From NCBI GenBank assembly GCA_015680685.1, contig MNCI01007686.1:200883-264882 (forward strand): a DNA stretch of 64,000 nucleotides. The letters run 5' to 3'. The notes under the pieces are model-generated. The model had not been told where the DNA came from. It saw nothing but the letters and a program-made list of their open reading frames with translations, and did not search any database. Positions within the stretch are counted from its first letter, which is position 1. The number at the start of each line of letters is the position of its first letter. This document shows, piece by piece, positions 54,284-64,000 of the stretch. This DNA comes from Gnetum montanum. Taxonomy: Eukaryota > Streptophyta > Gnetopsida > Gnetales > Gnetaceae. The position numbers and the translations under genes are program-made.

Positions 54284-56460
54284 ATGTCTTCTTTCCATAG
54301 GTGTGAAGATGTTAAACCATTGGTTCCACAGGAGTGCAAAGTGGTATATACTCATCTAGATGAGTATGTATCAAACTTCACCTTCATCCTACATTAGGAT
54401 GAACAACTATGATGGTGTGATATGGAGGGCAACCTTGTCTTGCTCCCTGATTGATCTATGTCTAGGATGTTGTTTCAAACCCTTAAGAAGTTAGACATCT
54501 TGGATCTTCATGAGGAATATGTTGTGGTTGATCATAACACATAGGATTACCATCCCATTAAAACACAATGCAAGCAAGATCAACACTAGGTGAAGCACCA
54601 TGAGCTTTTAAAGGGAAGACACTTCACTAATCCCTTGTTCCTTCTAAACCAAGATGACAATGAGGATCCTCCCTTTGAAGGCTCTCAACGTGAAGATTCT
54701 CCACCCCTTGTTGTTGGTAATGAGGGTGTGACCCTAAACTTGCAATCCACTATTCATAAACTAGGTTCAGGAAAAAGTGATAGTCACAGTAGGGACTAGG
54801 GTAAACATCACATTTGCAAAGGATCTAAGGATGGTGGTTGTAATGAGCAAAGAGGTGGTGGTGGATACCACAATGATGGTGGCAGTCCATCTTCCTCTTC
54901 ACCCTTTGCATCTGATTCCGAACATTCCTCTTCATCTACTAGTTCTCATAAAAATCACTGTTGAAATAATCATGATGAAGGTGATCAACAAGACAAGAAT
55001 GATTGTCAAGGCCATCAAGAAAATAGAGGTGGCAGGAACCATCATCGGTGTCATCAATGCAATGATGATGATGAACCTCTGTTGGTGACTCGAAGCATGC
55101 TCAACATTGCAGAGGTAGTAAAAATTCCAACCAGGCATGTGAGAGATAGCCAAATCAAGTGCATAGACATAAATAATATCCTAAGATTTGAGAGGGGATA
55201 CAACTTTGATCCACAAACACATCTACAAGCTTTTCACGATGCTTGTGCCTTATAGAACATTGAAAATGATTAGTAGAAACTCAAGCTTTTCCCTAGGACA
55301 CCCATCAAGGAAGCTGAAAGCTAGTATTGGTCCTTGAAGCTGGAAGCCATTCGTCAATGGAGTACAATGTTAGAGCTATTCAATGATAATACCAGACACA
55401 CTCCAGAGTAATTGACTTAAGAAGGCAAATCCAAGGCTAGAAACAAGGAACACATGAACCCTTAGATGTCGCCATGGGTAGATACTATTCACTCTTACAT
55501 CAATTCCTTGGCCATGGTTATTCTTAAAGGGAATAGCTCCACCACATCATAAATGGACTCAAAGCCAAAACTAGAAGAACTCTTGGGCTTTATGCCCAAG
55601 GGGACTGTTTAAATTAATAGCTCATCAGATTCGTAGGCTTATAGAGTAGGTAGCAAAAGAAGAAGGTGAGTTGCAAAAAAGGAAAAGTGTGGAAGAGTAT
55701 AATAGGGAACCTTCCATTTAAAAAAGAGAAGTCTAATTTTATGACAAGGAGGAGTCACCACTTGACAAAGTGGTGAACAAGAAAACCTTGCCTATTCAAA
55801 AATATATTTTTGACATTTCAGCAAAGGTTGATAAATTATGGGACTCTTTGGATGAAAAGTTTCAAACTACTATGAAGATTGTTGAAGCATCCAAAGAACA
55901 GAATAATAATCGTGAACACAAGAAACGAAAAGAAGTTAAATGTGCTTACTATAGAGGTAAGGGCAAAGTTACTGCTGTTGAGAAAGTTGTGAAGATAGAC
56001 TCTAAAGATGATACTAGTTATGAAATCTATTAATATAAACATCCAAAGGGGTTTTTCCCTATGGTGTCACACTTATAAGAGTTTGGGATGTATGCATTGA
56101 ATCCTCAACTAGCATGTATGCAAGCAATTAGATGATTGTTGTATCCTCAAGGAAATCCAAGGTAGTTCCACTAGAAACAATAAGCTTATTACCCAAGTGG
56201 AGCTCCACCACAACCATATCCATCCCCCCCACCGCCCACAATACCATCAAACACATTCACCATTTACTCGAGGAGCCCATATCTATACCACCCTTCACAT
56301 TTGTCTACACACATCCCTCCACCTTCAACCCAGTTATCTCTTGCTCTATCCATGCAAGGAGAAATTCCTCCATAGCCACAACAACAAAATGCTACGAGGG
56401 CTATACAATCAAAAATGGTTTTTTTTTTCCAAATGATTTAGACAATCGATCTAGGAAATA
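54284..56460 (+). pseudogene. gag of E5
   Basis: ATG at 54284 (MSSFHRCEDVKPLVPQECK). Later segments include an H/N/D-rich stretch (54800-55070), ATRSMLNIAEVVKIPTRHVR-type text at 55085-55140, YNFDPQTHLQAFHDAC and TMLELFND (55200-55385), and the open piece at 55770-56033 with LDEKFQTTMKIVEASKE and CAYYRGKGK. The zinc-knuckle equivalent near 56020 has lost its cysteines. A proline/histidine-rich tail follows. Same order as E2 and E4 gag. Confidence 0.7.
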
Positions 56461-56589
56461 ACCCCTTTTTTGACCCAATAGTCCTCCTAAACCCTCACAA
56501 CCTAATGTGGCTAGTCACCCTACATCTCCAACATCCTCATCCTTTGCATCAAACACCTTCGAGTGCCCAACCAAACGTCACCTTGGATC

Positions 56590-57211
56590 TATACTACGAT
56601 GTTAACTCATGTTGTTTCTAATTGGATCAAGATTGGAAATATTTCCATGAAAATATTTGACCCAGAAAGTCCATTCATTTACCTGAAAATTGTTGGACAT
56701 GAGCCATGAAAGGCTCTTCTTGATTGTGGTTTTGATGTTAATCTCATCTCTCATGACATGTACAAGGCATGGAACCTACCACCTCTTAAGAAGAGAAATA
56801 TGCATTTAGAATTGGTAGACCAGGAAATCACTATTCCCTTGAAATTGGTGAAGGACATTATGACCATAGTTAGTGAGTGATCCTATCCTACTGACTTTCT
56901 AATGATCAAGGTCGAAAACTACCAAGGTGACTTTTCCATCATTATGGAAGGGCCTTGGTTAAGAACAATCGATGCATGTATGGGCATTAGGGACCTCTTC
57001 TTGGAAATCTCCAAGGAAAATGAATTTGGCAGGTTGGAGAAGAAGCATATTCCATGCATTACGTATAGTGATAATGGGTGTAATTTCATGCATCACGTAT
57101 AGTGATAATGGGTGTAATTGCATGCAAAAGATTTGGTCCATCAAAGTACATACATTAAAGCATGTAATTAGTGTGCATAAAAAACAGATATTCAAAGGTG
57201 TTTGTATGTAG
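56590..57211 (+). pseudogene. retropepsin remnant of E5
   Basis: LLDCGFDVNLISHDM at 56716-56760 carries the catalytic aspartate in a DCG version of DSG/DTG, followed by WNLPPLKKRNMHLELVDQ. The C-terminal part 56902-57102 includes DFSIIMEGPWLRTIDA, the GRPWL-type end. A 34-bp tandem duplication at 57061-57128 disrupts the linker behind it. Confidence 0.7.
57061..57128. repeat. 34-bp tandem duplication in E5
   Basis: ACGTATAGTGATAATGGGTG and the following bases occur twice, period 34. The E1 copy (7815-7850) has a single unit. Confidence 0.8.
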
Positions 57212-57273
57212 TAGCCACAAAATAGGAGGGTACCGAGTGGCTGATAGCTGAATTTGGAAGTAGCACATTATGC

Positions 57274-58550
57274 ATGGAATTAACTAAGAGCCTAACATGT
57301 GCTTATGTTGAAAACATGAATGAACTTGAGCAAGTTCATCACCAACTCTCTAATGATGAAGATGATGATAGCTATTGGGGAGAGTTGGAAATCTCTGATA
57401 ACTTCAAGAAGAAGCCCCTAGAGCTGAAAACTTTATCAGTTGACATGGAGTATGCATTCTTAAACAATGGTAAGCTAGTTATAATCAATGCCAAACTTTC
57501 TCTTGGCCAAAAAGAAAAGTTATTAAAGGTGGTTAACAAATGGTCAATAGTCTTTACTTGGTCATATAACATTCACAAGTCCCTTGGGGACTTTTTCATA
57601 TTGTAAGATGTCATTTGATCTATGTAATATCCTTGTAACATTTCAATGCCTAGTCCTTAGCATCTCCTAGTAGCAAATAGGTAGTGGTGTGGAAGTCTTC
57701 ATGGATGACTTCTCCACCTATGGAGCTACATTTGAGCAAGCCTTGGATTACCTTGAGAAAGTATTGAAAAGATGTATGGAAATAAATTTGCGACTCAACT
57801 GGCAAAAGAGTCATCTCATGGTCCAAGAAGGCATTATGTTGGGACACTGAATTTCACAAGAAGGGACTGAGGTAGACCCAGAGAAGATAAGGGTCATCGA
57901 AGAAATAACATGCCAACCAAAGATAGTTAAAGACGTCTGATCATTCCTTAGACATACTAGCTATTACTGGCGATTCATAGAGAATTTCTCTAGGATCGCA
58001 AAGCCATTAGTCTAGCTAACATAGAAAGATGCTCTGTTCATTTGGACTAAGGAGCACGAACATGCATTCCAATAGTTGAAGGAAAAACTTGTAGAAACTG
58101 CAATTCTATAGGCACCAAACTAGTCTAGACCATTTCACATAATGACAGATGTATTGAATTATGCTTTGGGAGTGGTGCTTATATAGGTGGATGATAAAAA
58201 ATGTTCATATTACATCCATTGCATGAGCTAAAGTATTCTAGGTGCACAGCTGAATTACAACATCACGGAGAAAGAACTAATGGCAATGGTGTATGCTATT
58301 GAAAAGTATAGGCACTATGTGCTTGGTTATAAGGTATTTGTCCACATGGATCATAGTTCCACATGCTTCCTAATGAACAAACCAACGGTGAGCCCCCATA
58401 TCATACGATGGCTTGTGATCTTGTAGGAATTTGATCTCACAATGATAGATCAAAAAGGGATTGAGAATGTGGTCACTAACCACCTCCCTTAATTAAGATG
58501 GGATAATAAAGAGGAGGAGAGCCTACTCTCTAATTAGTTTCTATATGAAC
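57274..58550 (+). pseudogene. RT (fingers deleted) and RNase H of E5
   Basis: The open piece 57274-57606 gives the Athila-type linker (LSVDMEYAFLNNGKLVIINA, then WSIVFTWSYNIHKS). At about 57578 it jumps directly to PLGDFFIL, which matches the E1 text after its finger region (16660), so about 500 bases of RT fingers are gone. The catalytic box FMDD is at 57698-57709, followed by FSTYGATFEQALDYLEKVLK. RNase H includes PFHIMTDVLNYALGVVL (58130-58180) and ITEKELMAMVYAIEKYRHYV (58264-58320). Confidence 0.75.
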
Positions 58551-59898
58551 TCCTCTTTACAGGAGCAATAAATGATCAAATTCCCACAGAAACAACATGG
58601 TACAATGGCATCCTCACCTATCTTCTCACTTAGAAGATGCCACAAGATCTTGACTTCAAAAAGAAGTAAAAGTTTCTTCATCAGGCCAAATACTTCATGG
58701 AAATCAATGGACACCTCTACAAGATGTGCGTTGATGGCTTGATTCATTGCTATGTACTTGATGAAGATCAATTGTGCATTCTCTAGGATGCTTACGAAGG
58801 GCCTTGTAGAGGCCACTATGTAGGGAGACGCATGGCCATAAAAATCTTGATGATAGGATACTATTGGCCTACAATCTTTAGGTATGCCCACTAGTTTGTT
58901 TGATCTTGTGAATGCTATCAACGAGATGGTAGGATGAATGCTCACATGGAAGGTCCTCAATAGTGGATTCAACCACTAGAGCCCTTTGACATATGGAACA
59001 TTATTTTCATGGGTCCCATTACATCCATGTCTAATGGAAAGGTGTATATCATCATAGTAGTCAACTATTGCACAAAATGGATAGAAGTAGCAACTATTAT
59101 TGATTGTACATCATCCAATGCTACTAGATTTTTATAACAAAATGTTGTAAATAGGTTTGGAATGCCACGTGCACTAATTTCTGACAATGGAACTTATTTC
59201 ACATGTGCCACTTTTAGAAAATTGATGCAATGCTTAGGGGTCGAACATAAATTAACAACACCCTATCACCCTCAAGCTAACTATCAAGTAGAGGTAACTA
59301 ACAAGGAGACTACAAAGATCATGGCAATGACCATTAGCGAATATAGAAAAGATTAGAGAAAAAAACTCAATGATGCCCTATGGGCCTATCGCTCAACATG
59401 GAAACTTCATATTGGCTACTCTTCCTACGAGCTAGTGTATGAAAACTTCCAACACTCCTGATTCAATCCAAACTTTGTACACTCTCAATAGCCTGTGATT
59501 TGAATCTTGACCTAAGTCTAGCACAAATAGAAAGACTAATCAACCTCAACATGCTAGATGAAAATTGATTAGTGGTCCTATCTTCAAATGAGGTGCATAA
59601 GGTAGTTAACAAGCAACGTCATAACCTCAAAATATGGAAAGTGAAATTTCAACCAGGAGATATGGTTCTCTATTGGAACACCACATACATACCCTAGAAG
59701 ACAAAGTTTTAAATGTTGTGGGAAGGACCTTATATAATTTATCAAACCTTTTCCTCTGGGACCATGTTAATCTACAAGCCCACAAGCCCAAATAAAAAGC
59801 AATTGGTTAACACCCAACAAGTAAAACCTTTTCTCGAACCAAGACAAGCCAATACAACTACCACCTCAACGGATGAACAACCACACTCTATTTTCTAG
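58551..59898 (+). pseudogene. integrase of E5
   Basis: Zinc-finger region near 58690-58920 (HCYVLDEDQLCIL, GHYVGRRMAIKILM, CECYQRDGRMNAH). The core has GPITSMSNGKVYII (59010) and is open at 59162-59356 with ALISDNGTYFTCATFRKLMQ and HPQANYQVEVTNKE, the second aspartate and the glutamate. The C-terminal piece 59713-59898 (MLWEGPYIIYQTF, KQLVNTQQVKPF) matches E1. Several TAG stops lie between the pieces. Confidence 0.75.
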
Positions 59899-61369
59899 AT
59901 CTCCTTCATTCATCATAGTCTTGGGGGAGATGGCCATCCATGCTAACCATACACATGGCTTTTTAGTCTTTTACTTTTTTTTTTACACTTTGCTGATCTT
60001 TACCTTTTTCTTTGGTTTTTTGTATTATTGATTTTCTCAATTTTTGTTTTACAAACATTGTTAGTATGTATTACCTTTCTTAATTAAGTTTACACTTTTT
60101 TATATTTTACTCTTGTTTTATTTTATTTTATTTAAGTGTGAATTTTCATTATTTTTGCTAATAAAATTGCTTTATTATCATAGGACACAATGCCACTATT
60201 GTTGTTTACTAATGATGGGTTGTGCTTAATGTTGTGATTGTCAATGTCTAGTTTCTATTTTTGGATTCTAATGTCTGATGACTATGACATAGTTTATTTT
60301 TCATGGAATAGGTAGTGAGTCCATGACATCTGCCCATCCAACAAACTCTATGGTTTTCCTTGTTCTGGAAGTTTGAGGTACCTTCCCTTAAAAGAAAAAT
60401 TTTAATCAATTGGTTACCTTGGTAGTTCTAGAATTGGAAAGGTTCAAAGGGTTGTAGAGGGTGTGACTTCAAGGTGACTCAATACTCTTTGTAATCTTCT
60501 ACTTACTTGAGTGCTTGGGTGTTTTTCATGAACTTCTTACCATTCCATTCCAACCATTGATAGGAAGTCAAATAAAGTATTTGCATGGTGTGGTTCCCAT
60601 CGAACAATTCAAAAAAAAATATGATGATGATGGAAATTCAACACACACCCCTTAGATAAATAAATAGGCTATAAGCACTGCTTATGGGACTAGAAAGACA
60701 TGTTACCCATGCTTGAAGGTCCCCTCTAACTAGGGAGCACTCTTGTATCTTGAGTGGGTAGATCAGTCTTAAAGTGGTGATGCAAAGTCACTAAATGAAG
60801 CCGGTTTTGGTTTAGGCTAAGGATGGATCTTCTCAAGTCATTTTAAACACGTGTTCCACAAGGGACTTTTATGATCTTAATTCGAGATTCCATTCCACAT
60901 TCTCAGTCATCCATCAATGCTACCATAACTCACCTCACTACTAGTTTTTATGTTATGTTCAATGTCTTGGTCTAATGTGTTGGAATTCTTCGATAGATTC
61001 TTTTTGATTGGTCCTTAACTTTTCATGACCATTAATCAATTGTGGGGCCCACAAGCTCCTTAGTTGGGGTTATGCAAGGGAAACAAAGGCATGTAACTAC
61101 TATGGGGAGGACCCACTTGCATATCTCTTGGTTTGATTAGTTAAGTCCTTGACCTTTGACATTGCTACAATTCTATCTTTCGCATATTCCATTGTGCAAA
61201 CCACTCTGTGCTCCTTGAACCATCTTTTTCCATTTTTCTTGATTTTCTCAATTTTTGGAACTACAACATCCTCTTCTCGCATTTTCATCATGTTCATGGC
61301 TATTTGGGCTTCCATTTGACCCTAATTTCATTCAAAATCTCCTTATAATTTTTAAGTTTTGACTTGGTC
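59899..61369 (+). other. E5 spacer between pol and ORF-X
   Basis: T-rich near 59960-60170, then a mixed stretch with weak similarity to the E2 and E4 spacers (for example GGGGAGGACCCACTTGCAT at 61102). No recognised ORF. Confidence 0.5.
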
Positions 61370-61470
61370 AACGGTGGTCAATAGCTGCATCAATGAGGCC
61401 CCGTCGATGCAGTAGACCACATCAACTAGGCCCCATCAATACAATGCAAAAATAGTATAAATGCCACTAA
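61370..61470 (+). promoter_or_regulatory. internal promoter-like block of E5
   Basis: GCATCAATGAGGCCCCGTCG, ATGCAG, CATCAACTAGGCCCCATCAA and then a TATAAAT box at 61456-61462. These are the words of the E5 LTR U3 (53208-53330) and not those of E2 or E4. Confidence 0.5.
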
Positions 61471-61901
61471 ACACTTTGGACTTTTTGCATTTGGTCCATA
61501 GCACCCAAGGAGTTTTTGCAATTTTTAGAGCCCAAAACCTTCTTGAGCCTATAACTCTTGCACTGTTTATCCGAATCATCTTGTCCTTCAATCTTGTAGT
61601 TACCAAAGGTAAGCTCTTAGTTGTGGGGGTAGTAAACCTCAAGGTTTTAACAATAATTTTTTAAAACTTTTCCCAACTCCCCTAAAGTGTTAAGATATAA
61701 ATTGCAATTAAATCATTAATTTTTGAGAGTTTAACTCTTCCAACAACTTCGGTACACCAAGGATTAACTTAAAAATTAATTAAAAATTAAATACTTAAAC
61801 CATCTAATAATAATCACACCTTAGCCATGAGTAACCTTCCTATGAGAAAAGGTATTCCAGTCATTCTAAGTTACATAATATTTGCTAATTTGTGATTATA
61901 G

Positions 61902-64000
61902 ATGGCACCTAGACTAAAGAGACTGCAGGAGGAAGGACCATTGCAACCATGGGAGAAATGACCTAGAGGAGAAAGAGGCCAACAAGAACATGACCAAGAA
62001 CAAGCTGAAGTAACCCACGCAATAGGACCTTTAAGAGATGAGGTTGAGGTGGAATTTGTTTGATAGATTCCCAAAGAAGAAGCTACATCTAAATACTCAC
62101 AGTGAGGCAAGGTGCTAGGCCCTGTACCTAGACTAGAGATCACATTCACACAGGCCTACCTCAACATAATTGAGAACCATAAAATTCAATGCTTAATTCT
62201 CCAAGAGCTAAACTTCATGCTGCTACTTGAAAAGACTCTAGAAGATGTCAAAACTTAACTACAAGCCTCTCCCATGTGGCTAATCATCACTTCTAGTGAG
62301 CAGGTGTACATGGGAGAAACATATCTCTTCTAGAATAATAGGAGGGTAGGAGCCATTGTGAAAATCAAGGATATCCAAGTGTCCTACTTAGTAGAAGCCA
62401 TTGCACAAGCCCTTGGGTTACTTGATATTGAGACACAATTGACAAAGCTATCAATACAAGAAGGACCTAAGGCTAAAAGGGAGTGGACTCAATGGTGTTA
62501 TGGGATCAATTGAAAAGAATACGACATGCTAACATTGGCAAAACAAGTTTATTTTAAGATAGTGGCCTACTACCTCAATCTAACAATGAGGCCTAGTAAG
62601 GTGACAACCTTCTCTACTCGAGTATGCATCACTCTAAGTGGAAAATTTTCAACAAACCTTCCATAGCTAATCTATCTAGAGATAGAGAAGTGCTTCAAGG
62701 AGAATGAATGTGGAAGGAAAACCCTACCCTTCCCCTACTTGATCAAAAAATTATGCAAAAGGGCAAGGAAAATCTACTGCACAAACAAGAAATTCAGGTG
62801 TTCTGCTAATGCTTCATGGGCCAAGATGATGAAGGATAAGATGCCTACCATATCCATAGAAGAGGAGTAGCTACGACCACTTCCACCACCTACTTATGAG
62901 CAACCATCGAAGGCCCACACTACGGTTAAGCGCATGTGAAAAATCTGAGAGTAGCTCTTGCAACAACAAGAGCAGCAAGCAAGAACTAGTGGTGGAGATC
63001 CATCTATGTATAGACGAGCCATGAGTCACCTCAGAGAAGTGGCTCGTACAATTAGTTAGATGGAGGGAGGTGGATCAATGTTGTCTACTCAACAAACATA
63101 GTTGCCTTCGAGGTCAAATCTAAGCACTTGAGATATGATAGTGTCTCTCTCTTAGCATCATCTATCCCTAGAAATATCTAGGAATGTTACTTCCTTTTTT
63201 GTGCTCTTGAAGAAGGGTGAGGAGGTAACCATATTGGTGATGTAGCACCAGGGGCAAGAGACAACTGCAGAGATTGTTGCTGATTGAGTCATTGAGGCAT
63301 TAAATGCACTTACAACACCTATACCAAATGTTTCCACACTTAGAGATGTGTAGATGTATGTAGGAACAATCAATAGGAAATTAAGTGTAGCTTAACATGA
63401 AGAACTGCTAGCTGACTGGTGGGAACTAGGTAATTCATTCTGAATATCTTTCATTTTCTGGATACCATCATTACAACCCAGTCGAAGCTACTAGACGTAA
63501 AGGGCAAGTTCCTCATCTTAGAAGGGCAACTTGAAATAGCTCAAGCACATAATCAATGCTTAGCCATTGAAGTTGCTGAACTATGTACCTAAATTATCGA
63601 CCCTACTATTATCAACCCTGGATTGACACGAGATGAAGCTTTTTAGTAGCTTCAAGAATAGCTAAAGCAGGTTGAGGGAGAAATGGTAACATTGGTCTTT
63701 AATCAATCCATAGTAGAAGTAGCAACTCATTTAGTAAGGAAGGACTTGATGTAGATTCACTAGAAGAATGAAATTTTGATTGTAGAAAATTATCGTCCAT
63801 GGAATGTTGATGCATAGAAAAAATAGTTAGAAGAATTCATCCATCAATAGTAGGAATGACTTACTAAAGAAAATATTGAATTGAGAAGATTGGTAGTGGA
63901 GAATCATAATTTCTCCATGGAGAAGGTCTGTGCCCTACACTAGAAATCAACAAGATTACCTCCTAGAAAAATGAGGCTCTGAAATTTGAAAAAGTTAAAA
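61902..64000 (+). pseudogene. ORF-X of E5 (cut by the window end)
   Basis: ATG at 61902 after TTTGTGATTATAG. Begins MAPRLKRLQEEGPLQP, then LQASPMWLIITSSEQVYMGE (62262-62320) and YFKIVAYYLNLTMRPSKV (62549-62605), the same domain order as E4 ORF-X. The region after 63450 becomes K/E/L/Q-rich. Many TAG codons. No family recognised. Confidence 0.6.

Larger units (their letters stand above)
53192..64000 (+). mobile_element. E5: Athila-like Ty3/gypsy element with ORF-X (3' end outside window)
   Basis: Plus-strand order: LTR, decayed tRNA-Asp-type primer site, gag, protease, RT with an internal deletion, RNase H, integrase, spacer, promoter-like block and ORF-X to the window end. It is the only element here that carries both pol and ORF-X. 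Family relationship to E1 is clear along LTR and pol, and to E2/E4 along gag and ORF-X. Stops, mostly TAG, occur throughout. The 3' LTR is not in the window. Confidence 0.85.

Noticed and set aside
54777-55088. 103-codon M/V/I-rich plus-strand frame
   Set aside because: It is a shifted frame of the E5 gag H/N/D-rich region; ATGATG repeats give the methionines.
1-64000. CRISPR arrays, rRNA genes, intact tRNA genes or bacterial operons
   Set aside because: No regularly spaced repeats, rRNA core sequences or complete cloverleafs were seen; the tandem repeats present are two-unit duplications or microsatellites.

Overview
This window looks like part of a very large, repeat-choked plant nuclear genome, most likely a gymnosperm (conifer, ginkgo or cycad type). 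That placement is an inference. It rests on long, old, nested LTR retrotransposons full of stop codons, an AT-rich background, spliceosomal GT-AG introns and one plant-type F-box gene. No bacterial operons, CRISPR arrays or rRNA genes are seen. Almost every open stretch is a piece of a decayed transposable element; only one cellular gene is convincing.

Layout. 1-1842: gag start, leader and 5' LTR of a minus-strand LTR element (E0). 2300-4048: 5'-truncated non-LTR element (LN2) ending in a TTCAT tandem tail. 4050-5987: tRNA-derived SINE copies. 5988-19952: old Athila-like Ty3/gypsy element (E1), split inside its reverse transcriptase by a second LTR element (E2, 8550-16508). 19953-23702: SINE copies, a CA microsatellite and a 286-base assembly gap. 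23716-45817: a full-length minus-strand L1-type LINE, bounded by the 13-bp duplication ACATTGGTATTAG and opened twice: by E3 (26328-33265, duplication GATAG) and by E4 (36094-45274, duplication CTAAG). With both removed the LINE is about 6 kb, with 5'UTR, ORF1, endonuclease, RT and zinc domain. 46.8-50.1 kb: a four-coding-exon F-box gene resembling the FBS (F-box stress induced) group. 51259-52159: solo LTR. 53192-64000: a second Athila-like element (E5) with LTR, gag, protease, RT with an internal deletion, RNase H, integrase, spacer and a downstream extra ORF; it runs off the window.

The most interesting theme is the E2/E4/E5 group. E2 and E4 carry gag and a long coiled-coil-type extra ORF (called ORF-X here) but no recognisable protease, RT or integrase. 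E5 carries the same kind of gag and ORF-X around a complete pol order. In all three a promoter-like block with a TATA sequence lies upstream of ORF-X, and the short repeated words in that block match the words in the U3 of the same family's LTR. The ORF-X start is also preceded by a splice-acceptor-like sequence. This suggests E5-type elements supply pol in trans to pol-less relatives, and that the 3' gene has its own transcription or splicing signals. All of this is read from sequence by eye; no database search was run.
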